Shown piece after piece: positions 1 to 12,029 of a DNA stretch of 64,000 bases. This stretch comes from Linepithema humile. Lineage: Eukaryota > Arthropoda > Insecta > Hymenoptera > Formicidae. Position numbers and translations under genes: made by a program. The DNA lies in NCBI RefSeq assembly GCF_040581485.1, contig NC_090132.1, positions 18,967,411-19,031,410 of the forward strand, written 5' to 3'. Every line of letters starts with the position of its first letter. Position 1 is the stretch's first letter. Below the pieces are notes generated by a model, which searched no databases, had not been told where the DNA came from, and saw nothing but the letters and a program-made list of their open reading frames with translations.

Positions 1-2061
1 GGAGAGGCGTAAGGAGGAGTGGAGAGGGAAAGATACGAAATCATTCCGTTGCATTAGTTTGTATAATTGTATAATTTTTGTAAAGAACACGAGGAAAGCT
101 TATATATGTGCAGATATATATAGATAGATATATTATATAGAGACAGATATATGATTCGTTAAAGCTAGTTCTTTTGCAGCGTATCTCGTCTTTTTCTTTT
201 TATGTTCTTCCGTTTTTACGTTTAGTATAATGTAAGTCAATTAAATTATTCGCTAACCGGATAAATTCACTTGGTGCTTGGTCTACTTTTGTTCGTTGTT
301 GTTTCCGTAAGCTTTTATAAAGCTTCTTTGTCTATTTATATTTACCTATATTTATTCTGTGGCGTTTCTTTTGAAACGCCACGTACTTGCACGATCGATC
401 GTGCCCTGCTCACCGAGCTCAGACAATAATTCCTTTCTAAATAGATACATATTTAGTAGCCTAAGTGGTCAGGATCGGCGAGCCCAGCACGATCGATTCG
501 TCTCAACTCGATCCTCGTGTCTAATGAAGCGCTCAGCTGATTTCCAAAACGCGTATATTGTACTTAAAATGCATTTATACAACGCTGCGATCGAGTCGGG
601 TTTAATTTTTATCACATTTATTGTGATCCATTTATATTTAATACTGATTACAAGTGAAAATTTTCATGAAAATTTATTAATAACTTACGAGTATTATTCT
701 TACATAAATTAATAAATTCCATTCAAATACGTCCATTAATTTTTGCCTAGACTTCTCGATTTTAAGGAAGAAGCTGGCAATAATTTTTATTGAAATATAC
801 CGTTATATTTATTGATTATTGAAGAAAGTATAATGTAATGAACATAATAATGTAAAATAATTTTGATAATCACTCTACTTATCACTTTACCTACTGAAAG
901 CCTATTAATAGGCTATTAACAGGCAGCTTCCGATAAGTAAAGTGTCAATATCCGGCTATTGTCGAATTAATCAATAGTTTTTTGATCAAAGCTCTAACCG
1001 TGCCGTTATACAATAAATAATAATCACGGCAATCGAATATGATTTCAATTTTTATTGCAAAATTATTCGTTCTCAGGAAATACGCCTATTATCCGAACAC
1101 TGCCTCATTTCAACAAGCAATTATCGACCCGACTCGATCTTTCATATCCGTTAATCAACGATTGCGAATAAAAACACCGATTATAACGCACACATTTCTA
1201 TAGATCGAATGATCTGTATTTATAATCCTCGCAGTGTGTTTCGTTTTTGTCTTTCATATTTAATTTATTTATATATCATATACGACACTCGTCCGCCATC
1301 CCTGACGCTTCGTTATTAGAGAGAACGGTCTCAGTGGCGAGACAATAATGCAAGACAATCGCGTATTTTCTATATACCGAATCTATCATCGAGAATTGAA
1401 TCTTTAGTTGTCTCGCCATTCGGACGATAGCGATATCAACGACATTGTTTTTTTTTTTCCTTTGAGGTATACTCTGTAACGTTGATTGTATGGGTAAAGC
1501 ATAATGATTGTAATACTATAGCCATTTATAATAAAATATCCTTTTCTTAAATTTCTATGCCGATGTGATGGAATATATCTCCAATATCAAAGAAGCTTCA
1601 GCTTGAATCCATTCGTTCTTTACTATATTTCACTTACTTACGTACATGTGTTCTCAAAAAACTAGTTATGTTCCGATACCTTTCGGTTTTGCGTTTATTT
1701 CCATTTCACGAAAGATTCATTATATTTCTGATTCATACATTTATATACTCATATATTATTCAAGCGTTTCCCATTTTGAATAGAAAATCGACTTTTATCA
1801 CATAGTTTTGCTAGTCACATTTTTTGGAAATTATCGATGTATTCTATGTTTTCATTTATGAAACACTTTTAACACACAACTAGTTTTCATTTATGACACT
1901 TTTAACACACAACTAGATAATATCTATTGCCTAAAAATATGCCATAAAACTATCTAAAAGAAATAGTTCTAATTTATTAAATGTCTTTTAGAGATCTAAA
2001 AATCTTTTGTATTGTTTGTTGAAATCACAAGCACACTTTTATTTAATGCGGATGAAAATCT
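1..2061. other. AT-rich intergenic stretch, no gene seen
   Basis: No reading frame here has coding character. The only structured items are a 35/33-bp tandem duplication (annotated separately) and an 11-bp inverted pair TGGCGAGACAA / TTGTCTCGCCA at 1335-1345 and 1408-1418, which is too short to name. The purine-rich first 30 bases could be the tail of something outside the window, but nothing supports a specific call. Confidence 0.6.
1849..1916. repeat. Tandem duplication, 35 bp + 33 bp
   Basis: The unit beginning TTTTCATTTATG and ending ACACACAACTAG occurs twice in a row (1849-1883 and 1884-1916). The second copy lacks two bases (AAACAC versus ACAC). This is a simple local slippage or duplication event with no visible gene association. 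Confidence 0.9.
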
Positions 2062-2441
2062 TTGCACATGAAAAAGGCAGATTTATTAAAAGCGTATGCG
2101 TGCTTCTTGCTCATTTTTCAGAATCTTGTGTGCTGCGCTAGCGATGTCTTGGAGGGAGGTCGCGGGGTCGTACGTGTCGCGGTCACCGTGTCCGAATTAC
2201 TAAGGTTCCACCAGACACGCTCGTCCTTGCAGACATCTTCGAGTATGCCGAACCACGTGCCTGCTTAGCGCCAGACAATCTAATTCGTAAAATCGATGAG
2301 TGGCGAGATGAGGAATGCGCGGTCAATGCGCTCAAAAATGCACTCCAAGATGAAACAGACGAAGAGTCTAATGTGACTTTTCTTCGAAATGTCGAGACTG
2401 CATTGCAATCTGCTCGGTTACTTCCGTTTTACCGTGAGTGA
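2062..2441 (+). pseudogene. Putative secreted-protein gene, frame broken once
   Basis: The frame from 2062 starts with MHMKKADLLKAYACFLLIFQ and continues NLVCCASDVLEGG. This is a good signal peptide: Lys-rich start, hydrophobic core, small residues before a cleavage site. It soon stops looking coding. From about 2193 another frame is open to a TGA at 2439-2441 and reads like an acidic folded protein, with stretches such as DTLVLADIFEYAEPRAC, IDEWRDEECAVNALKNAL and NVETALQSARLLPFY. Joining them needs one lost base or two extra bases between about 2150 and 2195, so I call a decayed gene or an assembly indel. Alternatively the second part could be an exon from an acceptor at 2141 (GCGCTAG), with GTGAGT at 2434 as a donor. 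I do not recognise the family. About 110 residues would be encoded. Confidence 0.45.
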
Positions 2442-2872
2442 AGCATTTGCAGATCCGAAATTTAATGCGCGAGTTAATTATCGATCGTTAACTGGTTTGT
2501 AAAATAATTTTATATACATTGATTTATTTAAAACTAAAAGCTCAATTGAAAAAGATAATAATTGGTTCAACAAATTAGAACAATTAAAAAAAATTTTAAT
2601 TAATTAAGATTAAAATTAATTATTAAATTTAAAATTATATTCCAAATTCTGTGTTCAGAGGAAAATGTTTCGTAAAATTTTAAACATGTAAAAATATAAT
2701 TTTATAAATTTCATCTAAGAAATTTATAAAATTCACCTAAATATTGTTCGAACCACATTTTTTTAAGCCAGTTAAAGATCAGATAAAATTAAACACTCGA
2801 AACAAAACTAGAATTTAGATTTAATAGTGATGCTTAATAATTTAAGTCAGATAAAAAATTTTTTATCATATT

Positions 2873-3072
2873 ACTCAGGTAACATAAACATCTGAAGAAT
2901 ATCGTAGATATCTAAAAGATATACTAATCTTTTAGGTTTCCTTAAATGTCTAAAAGATTTGGTAATCTTTTACAAATATATCAAATTTTTAAAAGATATG
3001 CTCAAAAAATTCCTTAAAGATTCAAAAGAATGAATGTTTAAAGACGATTTTTAGATTTTTATGTCACCTGAT
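2873..3072. mobile_element. Palindromic MITE-like element, ~200 bp
   Basis: The ends ACTCAGGTAACATAAA (2873-2888) and TTTATGTCACCTGAT (3058-3072) are inverted matches, 13 of 15 bases. The interior is rich in the inverted motifs CTAAAAGAT and ATCTTTTAG, so the whole segment can fold back on itself. No coding capacity is present. Foldback MITEs with such ends are common in insect genomes. I cannot assign a superfamily because no clear target-site duplication is visible. Confidence 0.5.
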
Positions 3073-3694
3073 CTTGAAGCTAGCTCGAAGATAGGATAAG
3101 ATAAGTCAATAATTTCGACTTCAAAATAATTCTTTATCAAATCGACAATAAGTCGCTTTCTCACTGTAACGTCTGCACTCCGTAGAATCGACGAATCGCT
3201 TTTCAACTACGAAAAGATTTAATGATCGATCGCATACTAATCCATGTGGAGGAAACTTTTGTATCCCTTACTATAAGCAACGTGTGGTATTATTGCCGAA
3301 ACGGCGAAGTTTTTTTATCAAAAGCAACGCGAATTCCGCATACACATAATTCGCACACTTGACATAATGATAGACTGCGGTCAACCATGACACTTAATTA
3401 GATATAACGAATTTTATATGGAGAAATGACCAGAGAGAGGAGAAAGGCACACGATAATGCTTATTTTTGCTCGTAGTTGCAGCTGAGTCCTTTAAAGTCT
3501 CGAAAAAAAAAAAACTAAAATGGGACATTTTATAAAATGTATGAAATATTAAGAGCAAGACCTGTCGAAACTTAGGTTGCGTGTCCACTTTATACTGAAA
3601 TTATTATTGAAAATTATGAAACTGTATGAATTTTCGTTCAATTAAAAAATATGAAATATTTTTCAAAAATTTAATTTTTTGTTTGTTATTTATA

Positions 3695-3830
3695 CACAGA
3701 AAGAAATAATTTTGTCATTACAGTGGAATTCGTTATAAAATCAGTATCCGTAACAAATCTCTTTGCTGTTCATATAACTAATATGTTTTGCTACAACGTA
3801 AAACTTGTTGAGCCAAGTTATTTTTTTTCG
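3695..3830. repeat. Copy of a dispersed AT-rich repeat
   Basis: The sequence around ATTTTGTCATTACAGTGGAA and TCAGTATCCGTAACAAA resembles 9530-9900, which has ATTTTGTTATTGCAGCAAAA and TTAGTATCCGTAGAAAA in the same order. The two copies are diverged. The class of the repeat is unknown. Confidence 0.4.
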
Positions 3831-4091
3831 TGTATACATATATATTATGTATTTTATTTTGTTACATATTTTCTCGACAAAACATTTTTGATAAAACATT
3901 AAACACAGAATAAGATAGTGGACAGCCAGCCTTAAAAAGTTCAATTTCGCCAGGCTGACAAAAATATCCGAGCTTTCGAATAGTGTAGTGTCCTATGTAT
4001 ACGTGATTCAATATCTCGCATGCATGCGTCGCTAAAGCTGAGTTCGTAGATTAGGCAATCCGCAAATACGAGCGTTCCAAAGACTTAACGT

Positions 4092-4552
4092 CAGGCGCAG
4101 CGGAAGTATTTTTCATCTGAGGGGGCAAAATTTATAAAGGGAGTACATAATACATTCATAATATGTATATGTATATGTATGTAACTCCATTCAAACACCA
4201 AATAATAGGTCACTCAGTGGATAGTATAAATGTGCGAAAAATATGCACAGATTTTTTGTTCTAATTAACTTAATGCGCTTAATTTTCTTCGTTATATATA
4301 ATGTACTTCAATTGAACGAGTAAATAGTCAAAAAAAAAAAAAAAAAAAAAAAAGAAAAAGAAAAAAGAAGAAAAAAAGAAAAGAAAAGAAAAATAACCCA
4401 TTTTTCCACCTTTGATGTAAATATTTGATACTCAATATTTTTGGTCATGAAATATTTGAAGAAAACAGAAAAATTTCAGGGGGCTATGCCCTCCTTGAAT
4501 TATTTTTAGGTGGGCGGTCGCCCCCTCTGCCCTCCCGGTTCCGCGGCGCCTG
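4092..4552. mobile_element. Non-autonomous hAT-type element, 461 bp
   Basis: The 14-bp terminal inverted repeats are CAGGCGCAGCGGAA on the left and, read from the other strand, CAGGCGCCGCGGAA on the right, with one mismatch. The flanking 8-mers are CTTAACGT (4084-4091) and CTTAATGT (4553-4560), a 7/8 match as expected for an 8-bp hAT target-site duplication. G-rich subterminal runs (GAGGGGGC) also occur at both ends in inverted order. The middle is a long A/AAAG-rich tract (4330-4395) and encodes no transposase. An open frame at 4432-4614 on the minus strand is part of this repeat, not a gene. The one TSD mismatch and diverged ends suggest a moderately old insertion. Confidence 0.8.
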
Positions 4553-4560
4553 CTTAATGT

Positions 4561-7500
4561 GTTACACGAATCTTTGACTTTGATAGTTTCATTATCGTTA
4601 CTCGCCTTAAACAAAAATAGTGTATATAAACATTCATTTCGACGTGTTCAATGTTATCTCTCATGTATTAAATTATCGGTACCCTGAAGTGCATCTTGTT
4701 GCCTGTTAACAATAGATATTAATTAAATTTAATAATAAAAAATCTGGTTGAAAAATGATCATTTTGATAAAAATTGAAAATTTTACTTAAATTCATCATT
4801 TAGTGAATAAATCTTGGATCATATACGAGTGTACAAAAGTATTTCGAGTCACTTTAAGTAATACGTTTTTATATATTAAATTTACGACAATTATTATATG
4901 ATAATTTATTTTAATCAGCTTAAGTTGCGTGATAAACCTAAGAAAAAAATCGCAATATAGAAAAGCATGTACTTGAGGGCCGATACTCGATACTCCATAC
5001 TCGGTATTGGTGATTCGCGAAAGCGGTCCTATCCTCCTATTTTATCTCCAAAGAAGTGTCGCGTCTAACAGATCAAAGGATAGGTAAGTTTCTGCACGAG
5101 CACGCAGTAAGTTAGTTAGGAACTTTCGAATAAAACCTGGCAATCACTAACAGTCGCTAATGATCAAACAATGTCAGTTACAATAATAATTGCTGACATC
5201 AATGGTGAACCGCAACTGGTTGCCGATAAAACGTTAAGTATGATTAACAATGGTATCAGTGAGGCCTAGGTATTAAATAAGCGTTTCGTGATTTTAGTTT
5301 TAGGGTGAATTGCACCGAAGAAGCTTGATGAGCAAATGATATACACATTATAATAATTTTACGTTATATCTTAAATTCTGCTGCAATAAAAAAATTAGTA
5401 ATTTACTTTAATGTTAATAATGTTGAAGCAAAAGATCAGTTAACCAATTCTGATTAAATATTTTTATTTCTTGCTATCTTCCCTTTTTTAGATCTCATCT
5501 AGCAAATGTTGATGCAATGCACCCTTAATATTTTAAACCCTTAATTTTCTTCATAGTCAATACGCGAGTTGGCGAAATAATTTTTCTAGTTTCCTAGGCC
5601 AATCAGAAAGGATATAGTTATTTTGCGTTATCGAAATTCTCGCGAGTAGTTAAGAATCCGAATCGTTAATTTGCGCGTAATTAATGCGAATAACCCCATT
5701 AGGTGCTAAGAATAATATCATTAATTATAATTGTATTGCGATGTTTGTCTCTTTAATTTCTGATTGATGTGATTTCTTGTATCAGCGTGAAAGAACGCGA
5801 AAGATCTCAAGTGCCGTGATCGAGAGAGGAGAGGAGATAGTTAAGAGGCCAGTGCAATTATTATTGCATGACATTGGCCGACACGGAACTGTAATGTTTA
5901 TATTTATTGTGCCAAAGAGATATATGTTTTTTCTTACTTACGTTCGAGGACGATTTGACTATAATATCTTCGCTCGCGAGATAAAAACGGAATATGGGAT
6001 AAACAAATGATTTTGCATTTCTCAATATTCCAAACTTGAAATAATATACGCTTTTTTAAACAAAAAGATGTATGTCAAAGAGGGGGAGTTCTTATTTTCC
6101 TGTTTTAGTTATTAATTTTCTCGTTAGTTAACAATCGAAATACGTAGTGGTTTATAAGAATAAGAAATATATAAGTTTAATTTATTAGAATATATTCCTG
6201 ACAATATATATTTGTATTATTCTATGTGTACAGATCACTGATTTTCTTTATGATTTTTATGAGAAAATGTATAACTCCTCGAATTTTTATGTACTCACGT
6301 ATTTAAGACAACAAAAAAAAGTTTCTATTAGAATATTTTATTAAGATTGATATCCCTGTCAAGGGCAAAGTGGAAATGATTTTTTTTTTATTTGCGTAAT
6401 TATTATTAAAGACAATTATTTATTGCATTTCTTTTCACATCGAGAATTTCAATGCAATTACTACATTACAAAGAAATTGTCAATTCGACTTTGAGTGATT
6501 ATAAGTACGAAATAACAATTTACGATGTAATATAACTCGTCCTCGGACCGTTAGATATTATATTCGCGCGTTTGCAACATACGATGACATAGGACGCGTG
6601 TTGTCCTCTTTCTGTATTTCGACTCGCGTATTTCGTTCGCGTTTCTTTAATCGTAGCCACGTAGAGATCTGCAAAGCGACGTGTTACTGCGGAATTGTAT
6701 TACTCACTCAGATTAATTGTGTTCGTCGGATTGTGCAGGACAGCGCCTGCCGTTAAAACTTAGCGATTTGAAGCACCTCGTTCGATAATACCAAAAAGAA
6801 GTCTTAAAGAAAAAGCTACCCACCGTTTTTCGTGACAAACTTTTAAGGAGTTTGTACTGTTCTATCTTAATTTTTGATTTCATAATATTTTTGTTCGTAA
6901 ATATACTAAAATTATTATTTTTTTATTTTTAAATAATAATTAATCTTTTGTCATAAGTATACGCACTTATGTGTTAAGGAAAAGAAAACACTCGATCAAC
7001 TTAAAAAGGGCGGATTTGATATGCAGAACACTAATAATCTGCTTAGCAAGCCTAACAAGTATAGTATGTGTCGATTTGTATATTGGAAATATGAAAATTA
7101 TTCATATAAATTTTATAAAATTATATAACTTCAGCCGGAACGGAAAAATTCAGCGTATGACGCGTGCGACTCACTCGGCAGAGAATATATTAATTATTAT
7201 ATAACCAAATAATTATTATATAACCAAATAATAATTAATTATGCCAAAATGAAGAATTATTTATACTAAACCAAAATTAAGAATTATAATCAATTATTTT
7301 GTAATTCATTAGATTATCAAATTTATTGCTCAGATAAATAATGAAAAAGAAGAAAAATAAAAAAATTAATAAAATAAAGTTATAAATAAAATGTTTACAT
7401 TCTTAGAATACAAAATTTTTTATTTTAATTTTTTTATGGTACTTATAAATGGTCCTAAAAAACAATAAAATTGGAACTGGATATTTATGTGCGTATTGCA

Positions 7501-9520
7501 TATTTTTATGCAAAGTAAAAATAAGTTGATACGTATAATATGATGGAAAAAGATCATTAATTTTTTATTAAAATATTTTTTATTATTTCTTTCGTTTTCA
7601 TTCCTTTCTATTCTTCTCAAATTTTTAAAATATTGTTTTTATGGAATTTAAAATCTATTCTTAATGGACAATATAAAGTATTTACATCTATTTTAGAATT
7701 AAAACTATATTGTATATTACATTTAAATAATTAAATTTGTAGCATATAATTAACAAAAATTGATGATTGTAATATAGAGATGCATCAAAGAGCAGTATCA
7801 AAAAATTCGGTAAACATTCTAGACCGGAGATAATCCTTTTTAGGCTTCTCTCTGGTGTCACTCAAAGAATAGTGTTATTAGAGGACTATATTGTATGTGA
7901 ATGTTATCCCTTTGAAACCTACATTTTTATTATATGCAATCCTTTTTAATTTAATATCTATCATTACAAAATATAAACTGCTTTTATTCTGCAACGTTAA
8001 AAAATAATATATGTGTTATAAAAATAGAATCACTTTCTTTATAAATAAATAAAATATTAGTATGATTAGAAATTAAAAATACGCAAATAATCAAAATGTA
8101 CGCATATGTGGTAGCGTTTGTAAATAATAGTCTGAATGAATTAAACTTATGCGTTACGTTAAGAAATTATTTCACTCCATATGAAAACGTGTTTAATATT
8201 GTGAAATTATCATTTCGTAATCTACCGTCACTCGATCGAGGTGCTTCTAATGGCTAGTCGCTGTGGTGTATTATTATACGCACTACGTAATGTATTAAAA
8301 ATCAATGCATACCATGTATGAAATAAATCGAAGAGAATTATGTGTCGAATGAGTTCATTTCTATAACGATACCCTCTCTGTTTGACTATTTTCCCAAATT
8401 TACTAATATTTTCTCTCAATTTTTTTTCTGTTTTTGAATCCATAATATATATTTTTACTATTATAAATAATAGTAAAAAGTTTGTTAATGTAATAATATA
8501 ACAATTCACAATGGATAAATTATCGGAATATGTAAATTATGTACTGTAAATTATTACAGTTAAAACAAAGTGAGCTAAATAATATTAATTAGCTTTTATT
8601 CGATTTAATTATCATGTAATTCACTTGAGTGAAGAAAATGTTCAAAAATATATATTTAAAAAAAAACCCTTAGTGTTTTGTTGTCAGCTAATAAAACGAG
8701 GACTATATGAAGATTTCTACAAAGGCTTACGGTGACACATTTTGCACAGAATAAACATAACTTCCACACTTCCAACAAGACAAAAGAAGAAGAAAGTTTA
8801 AAAGTATCGCGATCAACATCGCACCTATACTAGAATTCTAATATCGTGTAGTAGAGAGAAGTCTAGAACCCGAATTTTTGTGATTATTTTGCATCCGATA
8901 AAAGCTCGTACGTGATGATGAACTTTACCGGAGACGACAAAAGTTTAAAAGTTCTAACCATCTAATTTCAGATTATAGCGCGTGTGTAAATTATAATATA
9001 TCTCCCACCTGAGAGAAATCCGACACACGGCGTTTTTCGCAAGACGCTAGCGCAGAGCTCGGCTCAGTTACCGCTATTTGCGTCCAAAAATGTTGATAGT
9101 CGATCATTATTTAATGTTCGATCGTATCAACGTTGTTTCGAGATCCGTGCTCGACCATCATCGATGGGACCACGAATTTCGAATTTCCATGCTCAACCAC
9201 GGAATCAATTAAGCCATGGGACCATGGATGCATGGATAGGCTAAGAAAGATTACGAAGAAATTGGCGTATAGCAAGAATAAATATATTTCAAAATCGTTA
9301 ATAAAAACGCGCTATTTCCCTCTTCTCCTTTCCTCCTCCTCTCCTCTTTTATTAATTAAATTATTTCGAATATACCATCATTTATATATTTGTGATATAT
9401 ATATATTTTAAAATTTTTTTACTTTTGCTTTCTTACGCCAACTTGTACAATATTTAACCCTGGAAAGATGTAAAAAAGTGAACTACTTACCAGAAGAAGG
9501 AGAAAGAAATAAAAGTACAC
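4561..9520. other. Long AT-rich intergenic stretch
   Basis: No reliable gene is seen. A frame at 5777-6010 follows a good-looking acceptor (TTTCTTGTATCAG at 5774-5786) and begins RERTRKISSAVIERGEE, but it soon becomes low-complexity and has no partner exon. A 19-bp unit ATTATATAACC is tandemly doubled at 7192-7229. Everything else is A/T-rich sequence with short homopolymers. Confidence 0.55.
7192..7229. repeat. Exact 19-bp tandem duplication
   Basis: The unit AATTATTATATAACCAAAT occurs twice head to tail without mismatch, at 7192-7210 and 7211-7229. Confidence 0.9.
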
Positions 9521-9529
9521 ATCTGCACG

Positions 9530-9930
9530 GAAAAAAAGAATTTTGTTATTGCAGCAAAATTGTCGTCACTATTGCATGTTAAATGTAATATAAAATTTCA
9601 CTATTATAACTAGTTTTTCAGATTATTCGATAAATTAGAAAAATCTATTTTATTGAAAAATTTATTTTGTTGAAAGAATAGATAAATATATTTTGTGAAG
9701 TACACTTTTTCGAAGAAAACATATTAATTTGCTGTTACAACAAAATAATTTATTTCTAAAAGGTTTGTCTATTGCAACGGAATTGTACTACTACTAATAC
9801 AAAGTTTGATGGCAAAATAAAAATTTCTCATATAATGACGATATAATTTGCAAATTTATCAGATTTTCAGAAAATAAAATTAGTATCCGTAGAAAAACTG
9901 TTTAAGCTCCACTAGCAAATTCTTTTTTCC
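9530..9930. repeat. Second copy of the dispersed AT-rich repeat
   Basis: This shares ordered blocks with 3695-3830 and contains an internal partial repetition: TTGTTATTGCAGCAAAATTG near 9542 and TTGTCTATTGCAACGGAATT near 9765. It has no coding capacity. It could be a decayed MITE, but the ends could not be fixed. Confidence 0.35.
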
Positions 9931-10095
9931 CCCGCATTAACAATTTTTTTTTTATTGTCTTATACATAATCTTATTTTTTTCATATCATTTTTTCGTATA
10001 TATTTTTTCTTGTATAAAAAAGTAAAAAAAAAAAAAAAAAAAATATATATATACATATATGAAAAAGCATAAATACGTTATTCAAGATATCAATA

Positions 10096-10330
10096 TATTG
10101 GGTTATTCGCAAAGTTTGTAACCATTTTTATGATAAAATAAAAAACAATTTTTATATATTTAAATCCATCTTTATTAAATAATACATGCATCTTTGTTTT
10201 CGACAATCTTTGGTCATCTGTAATACCTTGTGCATACATTATTGAATAAAGATGGACATATAAAAATATAAAAATTATTTTTTATTTTGTCATAAAAAAA
10301 AATTCTGCAAACTTTCCAAATAATTCAATA
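10096..10330. mobile_element. Non-autonomous mariner-type element, ~231 bp
   Basis: Long imperfect inverted repeats, about 86 and 91 bp (10098-10183 and 10238-10328), surround a 54-bp loop. The left end begins TTGGGTTATTCGCAAAGTTT; the right end read from the other strand begins TTGAATTATTTGGAAAGTTT. TA dinucleotides flank both ends (10096-10097, 10329-10330), matching the TA target duplication of Tc1/mariner elements, and the TTGGGTT-type tip resembles mariner ends. No transposase remains. The arms differ at roughly one base in five, so the insertion is old. Confidence 0.7.
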
Positions 10331-11580
10331 TATCTTGCTTTGATTCATTATTCATAAAGTAAATATATTTCAGGGTTAAATATCTATCGACGAATCTAAG
10401 TCTTAGCCTATCCATTTTAAAATAATGGATCTATAAAATTATTAATTTTTTATATTTTTACTTATAATATTATTGCACATGATTCTATTGTACAATGCTT
10501 TATAGTTATATTGCATTATATTAATGTGATTTTCTTTGTAAGTTAAAATTTCTAATCTTTTATTATATTCATATATACGAGGGTAAGACTATATATAAAT
10601 AGGAATTTTTTAATTCCCAAATCAATTAAAAATATCTCAAATGTTAAAATTATCCCTCATATAAAATTTTTCACTCTTATATACTCTTTAATTCATATAT
10701 ATATTAACACATTGCAAACCGAAAACGTGAATCGGCGTATTCTATTGTTAAACGTCAATTTACGTCTTTTGAGTGATCTTATGCGTTGTTAATATATTCC
10801 GTGACGCGCTAAATTTCTCTTTCTAAATTTCCTTTCCTAAATTTCCCTCGCTAAACTTTCCATTCAGGTTATTTAAAATCAAATTTTAAATCATATTTTT
10901 TATTTCTTACATTGATGATATCTTATAGTTTATAACACTGTGTATATATATATTACATTTTCATTTTAATATACTAGGACAGACATAGGCGAGTTACACG
11001 CGCGCCTTATTTTCTTTTCTTTCCTTCCTTGGTCCAAGTAAATATTTTTTTAATTCAAGTAAATATTTATTTGAATCAAAAAAATCATTTACTTGAATCG
11101 TTGTGATGACAACACCAATCAATAATAAACAAAATCGTCAACGCGTACTACGGATAAACCGATCGATAACCGTCGCATGGCAACGAAAAGAGCCTTCAAA
11201 AGTCAATAGCATGCCTTTTTTAAGGTAGGATTTTATAATTATAATTTAATATAATAAATTATATATAATAAATTTTATAACGTGAATGAAAAGTTATATA
11301 AAATCAGAACGGCACGGAATGTGTTAACAAATAAAAAAAAATATATATATAACAAACGTAAATATATGTAACACAAAATTTGGTTTAAATTTGTTCAAAT
11401 AGTAAATAATTTCCTTTAAAAATTAACATAATTGTACACATAATTTACAATATTAAAAAAATCTCTAATAAAATTTTTATAAAATCAATATACGGTTTAC
11501 ATTTTGTTAATTTTTTTGAGTATATATCTTATAGGTCCATTATTTTAATAAAAAATTAAAAACAAATTGGATTCACTCAC
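10331..11580. other. AT-rich intergenic stretch
   Basis: No gene, RNA or clear repeat boundary was seen. There are short direct echoes such as TAAATTTCC and AAGTAAATATTT, but nothing that forms an element. Confidence 0.55.
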
Positions 11581-12029
11581 CAGTACGATGCGCAGCAGCG
11601 GAGTTGTTGTTTTGTTGATCTGCAAAGCTGATCTATAACATAAAAAAGTAAATCCGGATTAGAGCTGCATTCAAAATTATTAATATTTGTAAAATAATAA
11701 TTGCACATTCAACTTTTTAACTTATTTATCCAAGCAAATATCTAATAAAATATTTATTGAAAAAAATTTTTACTAAAATTTAATTATTTAAAATAATAAA
11801 TATGTATAGCAAAAACTTGTAATAACTAAATATAAATATTAAACGTTACAAATATTTCATTGTAAATTTTATATTTTGCAAATAATAAATAACAGATAAT
11901 TACTTACACTAAAGTTGCTCCGCCGGCACCTGATGCTCCTCCTGAGCCTCCTCCTCCTCTCAGTGATCCTTCGAAGCACTCACATTGAATCACACGCGTT
12001 CGCGGCGCATGCATTGCTCGCATGCGTAC
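11581..12029 (-). CDS. Candidate two-exon fragment, Gly-rich protein
   Basis: On the minus strand an open exon runs from 12029 to 11908. It is preceded by TTTTTGTATTCAG (acceptor) and followed by GTAAGT (donor at 11907-11902). It has ATG codons at 12023 and 12014 and reads RVIQCECFEGSLR, then GGGGSGGASGAGGATL. A second short exon at 11632-11581 follows a TTATAG acceptor and ends at a GTGAGT donor. Joined, the frame stays open and continues VSALQINKTTTPLLRIVL. The splice signals are good, but the protein is short and low-complexity and no homologue is recognised. It lies in a cluster of local duplications, so it may be part of a decayed gene copy. A plus-strand frame over the same DNA (Leu-rich) is its shadow. 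Confidence 0.3.

Larger units (their letters stand above)
2442..4091. other. AT-rich intergenic stretch with repeats
   Basis: There is no coding signal. It contains the palindromic element at 2873-3072 and one copy of a dispersed repeat near 3695-3830. The rest is low-complexity A/T sequence. Confidence 0.6.

Noticed and set aside
4432..4614. 60-codon minus-strand frame
   Set aside because: It is largely contained in the hAT-type element.
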